From NCBI GenBank assembly GCA_026770025.1, contig JAMXDE010000066.1, positions 206,102-270,101 on the forward strand: DNA of 64,000 nt, in the 5' to 3' direction. Shown here one piece after another: positions 23,261-34,810 of the stretch. The translations under genes and the position numbers were made by a program. The DNA is from Craspedostauros australis (lineage: Eukaryota > Bacillariophyta > Bacillariophyceae > Mastogloiales > Achnanthaceae). The notes below the pieces were generated by a model. That model saw nothing but the letters and a program-made list of their open reading frames with translations. It made no database searches and was not told the origin of the DNA. Position 1 is the stretch's first letter; each line of letters begins with the position of its first letter.

Positions 23261-23291
23261 CCGACCAATATATGGTCTTTACCGCGGTTCC
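23261..23291 (-). repeat. Right terminal inverted repeat of Harbinger A
   Basis: It is the inverted match of 13166-13196, ends GGTTCC, and is followed by CTTG. It lies about 170 bp past the stop codon of the accessory gene. Confidence 0.7.
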
Positions 23292-23405
23292 CTTGGTGTA
23301 GCGCGGCCATCCAAGCCCGCCTATTATCAGTGTCCAGCTGATGTGCAGTTTAGCGGAAGCCCCAGGACGGGTGTTGCTACGAGCTGCGCCAAACCGTAAA
23401 CTGTT
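23292..23405. other. Spacer with a CGGAAGCCCCAG motif
   Basis: The 12-mer CGGAAGCCCCAG at 23354-23365 is identical to the terminal sequence of the element at 25001-25655. It is preceded by GTTTAG, which matches the inverted CTAAAC at 25013-25018. It may be a stray end of another copy. The CCAAACCGTAAACTG next to the 23406 element also has an inverted match beyond its right end (about 24920-24942). Confidence 0.4.
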
Positions 23406-24917
23406 CACGATAACACTAGTTGTGGAGTTTTACTCGTGATGAGTCGTGATAAAGTAGACTAAAATAGAGCACATCCAACACCATCCAAATTACTGCTTAT
23501 GATGTTATATCTCGACACCATATAGGTTAAAATTAAAAATATACAGTGCATTCGGAAGCTTGGCTATCGTTTATTCTGAATATCGAAGTTGAATTTGTAT
23601 GAACTTTATTTTTAATGTCCTTTTGGCTTGCTGTCTGTCAGGTGGTGGATTCCAAAAATTCTCGATGGCACCATGGTGCCCTACCTTCATCACCCATGAT
23701 CATCATTATCATCCCTGACATTTTCACAATCTGCGCACCACACTGGCTCCGGATACCCCCCATCTATCCACTCCATGAAGGACAGAAAAATCTGGGCGCA
23801 TTGGATATCCCAAAGGCTCCCTGCACTGAAACGCAGAATTTTCGAACACCCGATTCCGACGCGGATGCCATTCGTATTTGGATCTGTATCTCGTCGATAC
23901 GATCCTTGCAGGTCCTCCACATGCCCCTCATGCGTTCCCACATTCTCTGGCGACACACTGATGTGTTCAGAATGGGTGGGGCGCTCATACCTCCAAAGGT
24001 ACACCTCCATGTGATGACGCCACCATGCTGTCTTTCCGACACCCCAAAAAAACCATTTCGTGTGCATCCCAGGCTGCAGCCTCTTCCAGACCTTTGATTT
24101 GTCCGGCGCTTCATGAACCGATCCCTGAGTTGATTCCGAACACATCTTGTATGGGTGGCTTGGCGATTTGGGTGACTTGTGAACGGCACCCATCACCAGC
24201 GAAGTCACGTGATGTGTCCGCCGCCACCCACCAAAAAACTCTTGCCCTCCACTTGTTTCTTGCGGAGGGCACCTTCCAGGCCACCCCCGACCCTCAAACT
24301 TCGTGTGCATCTTCATCGCATCCTCTTGGATGCGTCTTGTCCATCAATAGTTGTTGGAATGGCCTGTGCATTCCAGGCAGAGACCATATCCAACGAGCAG
24401 ATTTTGCTCGGAATCGTGTCGCTTGCGCGTGGGCCTGCCACGGCCCCAAATAAACCAGGATGGCATCCCCCTCTCGCTCATCCACCAAAATTTACATGGC
24501 GGTTCCGCCTATGCGCTCAGATCTTGCACTGAACCGCTGCTTGTCGCAGTGACGATGATGCCGTTCGACGGCGCTTGAGGAGTTTTGTTGTGTTTCTCCA
24601 TTGTCGTGTTGTTGTGTTGTGTTCGGTGTTCTCAAACAGTTTTTGCTGTTGAGGCCATGGAGAAAACCCACAATTCTACCGAATGTGCCCATCAATGAGA
24701 ACACTTTGCGAGTCCCGAATTTCGCCTCCACTCACACGATGTCTCTTCCTCTGTTGTGACTCGTTTCGCATGACGTGGAATCCTTCCCCTGTGACGTAGA
24801 AGACGGATCAGCGAGAGTAAACACGAAATAGCTCTAAATATGCAATCGCCGTTTCTCCCAAAAGCAAGCAAACCAGTGGCAACAAGGGGCCAAAACTCTA
24901 CAACTAGCGTTATCGTG
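23406..24917. mobile_element. 1.5-kb TIR element, copy 1 (probably non-autonomous)
   Basis: The left end CACGATAACACTAGTTGTGG pairs with the inverted right end CACGATAACGCTAGTTGTAG. The interior is homologous along its length to 49290-50794, including a block ending GATACCCCCCATCTATCC and the ATGATCATCATCATC-like block. The longest frame (23690-24316, minus, 208 aa) has a partly matching frame in the second copy (MEVY, then HSE.IS, HEGHVE). Both copies have stops and shifts, and no known transposase motif is visible. It is either a decayed autonomous element or a non-autonomous family. Confidence 0.75.
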
Positions 24918-25000
24918 ACCCAGTTTATGGTTTGGTGCAGGTCGTATTGTGGGAGTTGGAGATCATGGTGTTTGTGTGGTGTTCTGTGGGAAGTGCGTGA

Positions 25001-25655
25001 CTGGGGCTTCCGCTAAACTAACGGACATGGTGGCGCGGACGTGTTGTTAACGGACTGACGAACAATGATAGTCGTGAGTGCGATTGTATTAGTCTTGGTT
25101 GCCATGTCCTTCCGACATTGTCGTCGCCACTTGCGACTCGTATCTGTGCGATGTCAAAAAATGCCCTATTCAGGGCACCTATTCAAAACGTGCCTTAAAT
25201 AGGGCATCTTTTCTCCCTCATCCACACGTCGGTGTTCGCAGCCAATTGGACGACAGAAAGAGCAACAGCAAATCTAGTGCAACAACGTGACGACAGAGGA
25301 TTATCAAAGTCATGTCACGCCAAGATGACGATAAGTACTAATGTTCTGATTCGTCATTCAGAGACGTCCACATTGTTCCCCGTTGATGGTTTTGTGGAAT
25401 GTGCCCATCTTGGCTGGGCTATTGTGAAACAAAACGTGCCCTAAATAGGGCATCTTTTCAAAACGTGCCATAAATAGGGCATCTTTTTTTCGCTTTAGGC
25501 TAGAGACAGTTCAATCACGGATTGATAAAACCATAAAATCCAAGTACGACATTCAAAGCAGGACTAAGAATTTCGCATTCACGACTAACATTGTCCGTTA
25601 ACCAAATAGTGATGCTGTTCGTTAGTCCGATAGTCCGTTTCACCGGAAGCCCCAG
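25001..25655. mobile_element. Short TIR element (MITE-like), 655 bp
   Basis: It begins CTGGGGCTTCCG and ends CGGAAGCCCCAG. The inverted similarity reaches further in: AACGGAC, CTGACGAAC and TAGTCGTGAGTGCG on the left have inverted counterparts at 25580-25640. The interior repeats a block AAACGTGCC..AAATAGGGCATCTTTT at about 25186-25213, 25431-25456 and 25458-25486. There is no coding capacity. I could not identify a target duplication. Confidence 0.65.
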
Positions 25656-25941
25656 GCAGTTGGACGCACACCCAGCGATCCAACACAGTTTGGCACACGC
25701 ACGAACTATCGAATGACTCAATGGACTCAAGAACATCGAGTTCGATCGCACACGTATTCCTTCTTCGTGTTTCTTTCGTGTTGTTTGTGTGTGTGTGTTT
25801 TGTGGTGGATGTCGAGAAGGATCCGCACCAACCAGTTCTTCCACGACAAACCAGAGTGCGATCATGGAACAGAGAAACAGAACGTGCGAACAAGACAACA
25901 ACAACCTTGCTATTCCTTGCAGCAGCTTGGTCTCATACCAT
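25656..25941. other. Unique DNA left of the Harbinger B nest, possible host promoter
   Basis: Closing up the nest joins this sequence (ending CTCATACCAT-CAG) to TCAGCATCTTCATC at 51283, about 90 bp upstream of the ankyrin-BTB start codon. It may therefore be the original upstream region of that gene. It contains a short GT-rich tract (about 25786-25806). No gene is recognised. Confidence 0.4.
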
Positions 25942-26400
25942 CAGGGAGCAGGGAGCAGGGGAAATAGTCGTCGCTCAAAAAAAAAGGCTGTTTTTATGCA
26001 CTTGTTCACGAGCATTTCCCCGCATCAGACTGATACGACCAATGCTGTCTTCAAGTAGCCCCCGCTGGGGTAGTATCAATCGAGACACGGTGCTACACCC
26101 AACAACTCACTTCTGCGCGGCGCACAGGTGTCGTGTCGTTGTTTTTTGCCACCTTCGCGTGTCCGCGCTCTTCTGCTTTCCTTTCTTGCGTCTTTCCTCA
26201 TGTCGCGACAATGTTGTCCTTTTCGATTTCGTTCCTTGTTCCGTGCTGTGTGTTCCCACACATCCACCACAGAGAACATGGCACCGCACCACAGCACACA
26301 AAACAAATCGCAAAACAACTCGACGCAATCCAACACCACATCGCACAACATGACAGAGCATCCCACAGCATCGCACAGCATCCCACAATGCTGTGCCACA

Positions 26401-26600
26401 TCACACAACCTCACACAACCTCACACACCATCGCACACCATCGCACACCGTCGCACACCATCGCACACCATCCCACACCATCGCACACCGTCGCACACCA
26501 TCCCACACCGTCGCACACCGTCGCACACCATCGCACACCGTCGCACACCATCCCACACCGTCGCACACCATCGCACACCATCCCACACCGTCGCACACGA
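26401..26600. repeat. 10-bp tandem repeat TCGCACACC(A/G)
   Basis: About 20 units of a decamer alternate between TCGCACACCA, TCGCACACCG and TCCCACACCA. Because 10 is not a multiple of 3, all three plus-strand frames read a related Ser-His-Thr-Pro-type repeat and remain open. None is a credible gene. Confidence 0.92.
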
Positions 26601-27122
26601 GGCAACGCAACTGCACACACCATCACTCAGCATCACTCAGCATCACAGCATCACACAACACCGCGCGCTGTTACACGTCGACACAGCACGTTTGCACTGT
26701 CGACGTATTGTTCATGAACGGAGTTGGCACCTGCCCCCTCTGTTTTCTGACCGACCAACTTCGGCACATGTGTGTGCCTGCCTTGCCTTGCTTGCATGGT
26801 GTTGTTATCACATCGCTTGCTTGTCCATCCAATCTCCTTTAGATTGAACTCGTTTGGACCTGGGGTTGCATGGTGCCTGTGTGGTTGGCTCTCTCCTCTT
26901 GCCAGTCTGTATGTTGCCTTCGTTTTAGCTTCGATGTGGGTGTGGATCTCATGCGGTTTCGCGTTCCATTCCGGACATTGTTGATGCTGACAACAACTCC
27001 ACGTTCATGCACATGAACACAATGCACGACTGCACAGTCATGTTGACCGCATCGCAGAGCGATGTACTAGATCAGAGAGTAGTTCGGTGTGTTAGTCAGT
27101 GTTCTACATCAGTTATCGCTAG

Positions 27123-28228
27123 TTAGGTAGTCCTACTGTCGTTTGGGTCGGCCTCCATTACGCGATCCAGGTGCTCGCCGAGTGCCTCGCGCAATCTCAT
27201 CCGAGCCAGCTTTCGTTCCACCACCGGAAAGGGATCGAACAGTGGAGAACCACCCACAAGCTCAATTTGCGTAATGGTGGCAACCGCATTAAAGGCAAGA
27301 ATGTGTTTGTCGGTGTCATGTCGCCACGCATTTCTCATACATGCCCAGTGCTTCAGCCGTCGGTTAACAGTCTCATGTCTTGCACGCAGAATCTTGTCAG
27401 TGACGTACTTGGGAGGCAAAACGCGTTCATCCCCAATGTATCCTTTGTCGGCGACAACAACTTCGCCGTCCATCAGCTTGTTTTTTAAACCGAAACGGAA
27501 GATGCTGAGATCGTTCCACATGCCACAAGGAAAGGGTCCATTGGTCCAGACGATCTCTCCACCAACAATCGAGAGGGCGACCTCATACCGGACACCTGGA
27601 CCCTTGAACTTCTGTGAAAACCATCCCTCTGTGAACGGTTGCGGTTCTTCGATGCGAATGTCGACTCCGTCAACAGTGACAAGCGCTTTGTCGTCTTCGG
27701 ACACTCCACGAAAACGATTGGGCCAGTGAATCTGCAGTATTTATGCGTGACATGTTAGTGCTTTGTTGGAGAAGTGAATGGAACACGAAAGAACCAATGT
27801 TGATCAATTTGCGGACTTACCACGTCCTGCTTTACTCGGCTCACTAAGTCCAGCATGATCCAGACCCATTTGCGGAGTGTGGTGCGATTTGTGCCCAACC
27901 ACACAGACAGAATGGCCTCTGTGGAGTACTGCTTCAGAAACGCCGCTGTCCAAAGAATGTGCTTCGCCTGCATGTCATGCCGACATAGCCCAGCTTGTCC
28001 GATTTCATTCCACAACGTGTGTAGAACCGTTCCTGTTGTGCCAAAAAAGGAAAGAAAAATTCGTTGATTATCTGCTGTGTTACCGAGTCGCTTGATCTCT
28101 TCCATGCTGAGGGAAACGTCAATGATGGACCAACCCAGCCAGTCGAAGGTCCCGGGGGTGAGCGCGTACAGGGGTAATCCGTCCGACATGTTTCGGCAGG
28201 CGCTTTTTCGGTTTTGTGACAGTTGCAT
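27123..28228 (-). CDS. Harbinger/IS5-like transposase B, copy 1, two exons
   Basis: Exon 1 is 28228-27821 and exon 2 is 27731-27123. The intron 27732-27820 begins GTAAGT and ends CAG, and joins KQDV to IHWPNRFRG in frame. The 338-aa product carries KHILWTAAFLKQY and LRKWVWIMLDLV in its N-terminal half. The nuclease residues are D of VTVDGVD, D of VVVADKGYIGDE and E of RARHETVNRRLKHW, and the block IVWTNGPFPCGMWNDLSIFRFGLK is present. The intron sits exactly where transposase A has one. An internal Met (MSDGLPLY) is an alternative start. All catalytic residues are present and the ends of the element are intact, so this copy could be active. Confidence 0.92.
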
Positions 28229-30106
28229 AATCCCAACCCAACTCGAGCCTGGTTTGAGATGATTTACTTTTTATCTTGTGTCGGTGTCAGCGTCGACAAG
28301 CCACTGCGCGCTGTCGTGCTGACACCAATACCAGACAGCCGCCACCTCCGCGGTGGGTGCCGTTTGTTCCTACAAACGTGAATCATTTGCTGTTCTTCGT
28401 GTCAACACATGAAGCGTGTGCACCCGTCGCCATCTTGCGCTGCATGACGAACACAACGACCTCCACATCGCAATCAAACGTGAAACAATAATGAGAGGGA
28501 GCCATCATGTAGTGCCTATTCACACTATCATTTTATCATGAAGCCACAACATTGGACATGGTGGATGCTCCTTACACAGCTTCCTGTCTCTCGCAGGCGT
28601 ACAACATATTGGATTCAGAGCACATACATGTAGTAGTGCACTTGTGATTGTAATTTGCTGATAGAGCTAGTTGTTCCCGCAATGTGCCTTGTCTTTGCGG
28701 GATCGAAAGCAAAACTGCGTTGTTACGAACAGTGCCACAAATGCAAGACTCCATCGCTGCTTCACACTACCAATTGTCTTATCCTTTGGAATCCTCTGCT
28801 TTGACATGGCGAGCCAGGGAAACGTCATTCATGACGGAGACAGGCCAATTTGCTTTCGTCACCAGCATTTGTGGTGTGGCATGATGGCTCTCCGCGCGAC
28901 AGGGTTGATGTCACAAAACAGACCATCGGCAGCGGCACTTAATCACCATGTTTGTTCTGTACGACATGGATTGCCCAGCTCTGTGATGACACGTATACAC
29001 AACATGTCCCTCCTTGGCGACGAAAGATGTACAGTCTCGGTCGTTTCTCCCCAATCTCACTCGTGTTTCCCTGCCATGGCGTCACATTGCGTTCGCTCAT
29101 GCAACTACGATGCCAATGATGGCACTTGACACTGGACGCAGCTGTCATTCCGTGGTACTTCGTGTTGTTGTTCCTATCCAGCAAAGATATCACTTGAAGT
29201 TGCACGGCGGACAATATGCTGTTACTTTTGGGTGATACGCGGAAAAAGCTCTACCTTGTCGACGGAGTTCCCTGCATGGTGAGGGACTGCACCGATGTTG
29301 GTGTCATCGCAGCGAGGGGCGGGGAAACTCACGTCACGATTGACACCGACGCTCTCTGACATCTGCAATGTTCCATGATGTCAAACAACTACGTCCACGG
29401 GCGTGCCACTCCATCCTCACGGATCTCATTGACATGATCTGACGCGGGTCATGCGGTAGGGCACAGCACCTTGCGTAGCATTGCCAAATTTGTGATGACG
29501 CGTGCTGTATCCAAGCATTCCAAGATGGATTATTCGCGGGGAACAGAAAGGTGCAGTAGTACTGATGCATGCACATTAAACACCTGCTGTGGTCGTGTCT
29601 TGCATGCACCTGTACATCCCAACGACGACGCGTTATTGCATTCCATGCCATTGGCGGAACAAGGTCATTTCTCCTTCCAGTGCTATCGCAAACGCACCAA
29701 CCACCCCGCGATTCAGGATGACGATGCACAAAGTTCTCCATCGAGGGTGCTGTCTGTCTCTGGCTCACACTTGATGCCGGACGCGTGTTGGTGGGTGCGG
29801 GGGACACGCACTCTCGCCTTCCACGATTGCCTTCGCGACGCACCATTCTCCACGATGACGTCGTCTTGCATTATTCCACCTGCGCAGAGGCACGTCGTGC
29901 ACAACATCAAAAACGTCGAACGCATCCCCCCATGCGCAAATGCATGCGCGTGCGGATGCTTGCACTGCAGATGAACCATGCATGGGCTGCAAACGCACGA
30001 AGAGTGCACTGTATTCGCGTAGCAACATGTACTGTGAAACCATGTGCACTTTCCATACACTGTCCGTGTACACAGATCGACGTCGCATGCGCATGCACTG
30101 CACTTC

Positions 30107-30560
30107 ACGCACTTTTCGTGCACATGCACTGCACTGCACTGTACCGCACTTTTTGTGCACATGCACTGCACTGCACTGCACTGTGCTGCACATGCACTTC
30201 ACATGCACTGCACTGCACTGCACTGTACCGCACTTTTCGTGCACATGCACTGCACTGCACTGCACTGTGCTGCACATGCACTTCACATGCACTGCACTGT
30301 ACTGTACTGTACTGCACTGCACATGCACTTTCCGCGCACATGCACTTCACTTCACATGCACATGCACTTTCCGCGCACATGCACTTCACATGCAGATGCA
30401 CACGCACTTTTCATGCACACGCACTTTTCATGCACATGCACTTCCCTGCACATGCACTTCCCTGCACATGCACTTCCCTGCACATGCACTTCCCTGCACA
30501 TGCACTTCCCTGCGCATGCACTTCCCTGCGCATGCACTTCCCTGCGCATGCATTTTCCCT
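30107..30560. repeat. ATGCAC-rich tandem arrays
   Basis: Runs of CACTGCACTG (step 5) and ACATGCACTT alternate. They end with about eight units of a 16-mer ACATGCACTTCCCTGC (30435-30550). Several frames remain open on both strands because of the periodicity. Confidence 0.85.
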
Positions 30561-30895
30561 GCAGCTCATCAATACGTGGGATGCCAGATTAGCGTATGTC
30601 GTGAGCATGTCGCAGTCATGTCCAAGCGATATCGCAGACGACATTTAGCAAAAATAGCATTTCTCTGTTATACTTGGTTTGCACGGTTTACCACTGAGCA
30701 ATAGCAACAAATGGCAAAGCCTACAAGGCAGAAGAGGCGCACAACTGTGCGTGGAATCGGTGTGCCCATGCAGGCTCTACAGTCGCCATCGCTTCGTTGA
30801 CCAAGGTGCAAGTCAGCCACGGATGATTAGCGTTGCAATGGTGTGGAGAAATGTCACCGGGTTGTCGTAGCCATGTCCGTTGTATGTCTGGGGAA

Positions 30896-30985
30896 ATCAG
30901 CGGATGGGAAAATGCTGACATGCAAATCAGCGGATGGGAAAATACTGACATGCAAATCCGCGGATGGGAAATTGCCAACACGAAA
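30896..30985. repeat. 30-bp direct repeat, three units
   Basis: Three consecutive units start ATCAGCGGATGGGAAAAT; the third is diverged (ATCCGCGG). Confidence 0.85.
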
Positions 30986-31152
30986 ATGTGCAAATCTGTG
31001 GAGTTGCGAAACCTGGGAAGCGCATGCGTAAGAACGCTGATGTGCAGTCGCTGAAATGTGCATGTGCCGGTCCAGTTGATGAAGCCGACATGCGAAGCAA
31101 AGGTTGACATGCAACAGCTGACATGCGTATGTGCGCATTCTGAAGTGCAGAC

Positions 31153-31222
31153 GATGACACGCATACGATGACACGCATACGATGACACGCATACGATGAC
31201 ACGCATACGTTGACACGCATAC
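31153..31222. repeat. 14-bp tandem repeat, five units
   Basis: The unit is GATGACACGCATAC; the fifth copy has GTTG in place of GATG. Confidence 0.9.
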
Positions 31223-32495
31223 GATGCTGTGTCGGTGCGCAAATGCAGTTGTCGTAATGCTGACACGCATCCTCCAACATGCAGGGTAGCGACATGATGA
31301 CGCTCATGTGTACATGTTGACATGCATATCCTGGTGTGCCGCAAGGGCAACTCCGAACATGAACAAAAACACCTCACGAACGAGGACAACGCGCCAACAC
31401 AAACGACAGGCGACGCGGATGATGCATCCAACCGTGTGCAAACCACAAATTGTGCGCGTCTTGTAATTTCGTGGTCGCAGCACTGACAACACAAAGAAAA
31501 AATGGCGTGCGTTGTTCAGTGGCGGAAAGTGCCATCACAGAAAGTGTCCATTACGACTCGCACACCAACGTCACAATTTACCACCAGTCGTGCAAACAGG
31601 AATGTCTTTGCGCGACCACGCCAGTTGGCATCCCTCCATCAGTGAACAAACACAACCGCATGGTCGTGGTCGCACTGATGTCTTCGTCCTGCAATGATAC
31701 TGGTTGTGTGCAAAAGCGAAAAAATGGAGTTGGATCCGACTGTCGGAACCGCGTGGAGCATGTGCGGGTGCCGCGGCTCCAAGTGCGTGTCAACCTTGCG
31801 TTCCCCGTGTGGTGCACACGTCATGTGATCAAACGTTTCTTGCGCACGAAGAAGGGATAGCGTGGTGTCTGTCGACCTGTTGACATGACATGGATGACGT
31901 GCGTATGGTTCAACTACAACTGACGTGGAATGCTGTATATCACATCCTACATGTCACGTGGCGGAAACCAACCAATGATGTAACACTATGGGACGTCAAC
32001 ACACGTCGTGCGAGAGCGAGGATCTAAACTGCTAGGCTGCTGCAAAAGATGCGATGAATCTATTCATATCGTAGGCCCCACGATGACATCACTTGTGGCA
32101 GTGACACCGATTGTTCTATAGAATAGGTGTTGTCAACATTCACTACGGAGTTGAAGCCGCCTGCATGCGACGATCTTTGCACAGTGACATGGCCATCCAC
32201 TGATCTGTACACCACCGAAGAGTCAGGTGCCAGCAGCCATGGAGTCAACAAACGAGTACTAACACACACTGACATGTGATGTGTCACACTGTACTGTGGG
32301 TGTAGAATCCTACTGCTACATGAATTCGTTCACCCTGTGCGATGCTGTAACTCAATCTGTCCCATGTACATCAACGTAGTAATCTAGCAGGCCGACGAGC
32401 TGTTGTGTTGCATGAGTGGATGCATGGATGCTGACGGTGGAATGTACTCACAAAATAGCAAGGCCTCCCTCAACTACATTCATCAAACTGCTAGC

Positions 32496-34803
32496 ATGGC
32501 TAAATCCTGGAAGCGCACCGCACCCGAGGTAGTGGAGCTGAAACGAAAGATAGAGTGTGGTGAAATCCTACAATCCTACTCTGCGAACTTCGTCTACGAC
32601 AAGTACCCTGAACTGCACGTGTTCAGCCGCGCAAACTTCGCTCGCAACTACAGGAACTTGTGGATTACGCACATGGAGGAGGTCGCGTTGGCAGGTACGT
32701 AGTGGTGAGTAAATTGATTGGTTGTGCACGTATGATGTGCGCACAATGGACATTTCTCACTCACACGTCTGCACAGAAGCCACAAAGCCGAAGAACACAC
32801 CGGATGTAAAACAGTACATCAAAAACAAAGAGTACCTTCAATCCGAAGTCGGTTGGGCCGTCTCCCTTCCTCCCTCTCACTTTCTCAAAACCGCATCCCA
32901 AAACAACGTCACCTCTCCCTCCACCCAATCAACGGCATCAACTGGGCCAACCGAACACCCCACCACTCCAACACGAATGAAAAAAGCAAACAAAAAGACA
33001 GCCAAGAGTGAACAGGTAAGTACACTGGTGAACAGAGAGAGTGAAGAATCCTGTACGGAAGAAATGTCTGAACCCGGAGAACCTGTTCCGGTCACTCCTG
33101 CGCGAATCAAGGAGAGGAAAGTTTTGACAACCGCGTCCTGGCTTGAGCGCAACAAAACTGTGGGACTGATTGGTCATCGTCATGAGTACTTGCACGAGAA
33201 CCATCGTGTCCTGGGTATTGATTTCGTTCTCCCTGGTGGCACATGTGCGGATGATGTTGAATGCATCATTGTCAACGGCACTCAACTCCACATCAAGGTG
33301 GAGGCCAATGCAGCACTCACCAATACAACATTGCACCAAGACCGTGAACTGCTTTCCTTGTTCAACCACGACCCAAAAAACAAAAAAGCCCCCGATGCCA
33401 CCGGATTCTACCTTCAACAGGAACGCAAACTCGCCTACAAGCGCGCGACAAAGTGTGTCTGGAATTCGGATGAGCCCCAAACTCGTGTGCACCGTGAAGA
33501 CTTGCCATGTGTTGTCGCGGGGATGCTTGACAACAACCCCACCGGCGTTTTTCTCCACATCAACTTCATCGAACCTCTTGTCCCTCTTAACTCATCCACG
33601 ATCAAAAAACAAGAAAGCGCGCGCGTGCCCATGCTACTTGTCCGTATGGTGGAGGCGCTCCCAGACAGAACACTTCCCCTCAAACCGACCAACAGAGCCT
33701 CGCGCACTAATCCCACCACGAAGGCGCTTCGCACCTCCCCACCCAAACAACACGACAAACCCAAGCTTGAAAAATTGTGCGCGCTTCTTGACTCCGGCAG
33801 CTTGTCTGAAGATGACTGCAAGTATGACTTTGTGCCAGCACCAGTCCGCAGCAGAAGCGAGGTAAGTGCTGCGCCCTTGGAACAAACACGAACTGCAATT
33901 GATTAATTAACACTTACTCACACCTCTCTTTTTCCGTTTTGACCGTTGTCCACACATGCGCCTTGTTGCCTTCTGTGCGCACAGCCAGAGATTATCTATC
34001 TGTTGAGCAGCGACAGCGACACTGACCCGATCGTTGCTGACAAGAACGAAGCGAAAGCCAAGCGTCCTGATTGCGTCCTGTCGTACGCACGGAGCAAAGT
34101 GAAGGTGGAACGGGTTGCCAGACCAGAGATCGTCCGCAGCCACCACAATGACCCGCACCAACACGCTGCAAGCATGCGCAGTGTGTTCACCACTCGCTCC
34201 TACAGCGAGGATGCAGCCACCACCAAACACAAAAACACTCACAAAAACAAAGCACACCGCAAAACAACAACACCAACCAACACCAGCAACCACCACATTG
34301 GGACCGCCTCTCACCATGGCAGTCCCGGCCTAAGGAGCAACACACCCAAATGGCACTATGGGTGTGTGGCTCCCACGAAAAAGCGCAAGGACCCTCCCTC
34401 CGAGGCGTCGCCATCCTCCATGGCAGCTTCCATCACAGCATGCGCCAGCAACCAATCCAGCCCGAAGAAACAATTCGACAGTGGGGTCAACATGCCCACA
34501 CTGACAGATACTGCGGGCAAGGCAGGAGAAGCTGCCTTGGCAAGAGCAGTGGCAGCCAGCAACAGCACAGCATTCGGTGGTGGGGCCAACACACCCCCAC
34601 CACCAGATGCATGCAGCACTGCACCACCGAGCACAACATTCGAGGTCCCAGATGTGCTGCCACTGCCAGAAGCAACAGCCTTGGCAACCTTGGCAGCAGC
34701 AGCAGGCAACACACCACACAGCACCAGCACAGGAATCAAGGGCGGGGCCGATGCGCCCCCACTGCCAGGTGCAACAGAACCAAACACCGGCGACGACTAC
34801 TAG
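32496..34803 (+). CDS. Harbinger B accessory protein, copy 1, three exons
   Basis: Exons are 32496-32694, 32777-33861 and 33985-34803. Introns 32695-32776 (phase 1) and 33862-33984 (phase 0) have GT-AG ends, and the joined frame codes for 700 aa. It aligns with the protein at 21154-23092. Shared parts are RANFARNYRNLW (residues 45-56), a low-complexity Thr/Ser/Pro linker, SWLERNKTVGLIG leading to FVLPGGTC (LPGGTC at 218-223), PMLLVRMVE, LSEDDCKYDFVPAP, and the post-intron LLSSDSDTD. Its C-terminal 200 residues are a low-complexity Ala/Thr/Pro/Asn tail absent from A. The ATG giving MAKSWKRT is preferred because it matches A's start region; an upstream in-frame ATG exists at 32403. It is encoded divergently from the transposase in the same element. 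Function unknown; a transposition partner is inferred. Confidence 0.86.
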
Positions 34804-34810
34804 AGGAACA

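Larger units (their letters stand above)
13166..23291. mobile_element. Harbinger-type DNA transposon A (carrying a nested piggyBac)
   Basis: A 31-bp inverted repeat, GGAACCGCGGTAAAGACC and following bases, lies at 13166-13196 and in opposite orientation at 23261-23291, with one mismatch. CTTG directly flanks both ends (13162-13165 and 23292-23295), as a candidate target duplication. Between the ends lie a leftward transposase (17909-18918) and a rightward accessory gene (21154-23092), the same arrangement as element B. Without the inserted piggyBac the element would be about 6.35 kb. A 4-bp duplication is not the usual 3 bp of Harbinger, so the exact boundary is less certain than the pairing of the repeats. 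Confidence 0.7.
28229..32495. other. Divergent spacer of Harbinger B, copy 1
   Basis: Over 4 kb separate the transposase and accessory gene starts. It holds several tandem arrays (listed separately) and open frames without recognisable domains, for example 28671-29129 and 31450-31860 on the plus strand. Transcription would start from this region in both directions. I see no further gene that I can support. Confidence 0.55.

Noticed and set aside
26401-26600. Possible CRISPR array
   Set aside because: The repeats are contiguous decamers with no unique spacers and the context is eukaryotic; it is a simple tandem repeat.
26128-26847. Ser-His-Thr-Pro repeat proteins around 26.4 and 36.1 kb
   Set aside because: A 10-bp repeat reads as the same peptide in all three frames, so the long ORFs are expected by periodicity.
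29785-30648. 287-aa His/Cys/Thr-rich ORF and its shadows
   Set aside because: They are generated by the ATGCAC tandem arrays; several frames on both strands are open at once.
33016-33038. Extra intron in the partner gene (GTAAGT after GAACAG, with AG at the end of GGTGAACAG)
   Set aside because: The frame is open through it and the interval of about 20 bp is too short for an intron.
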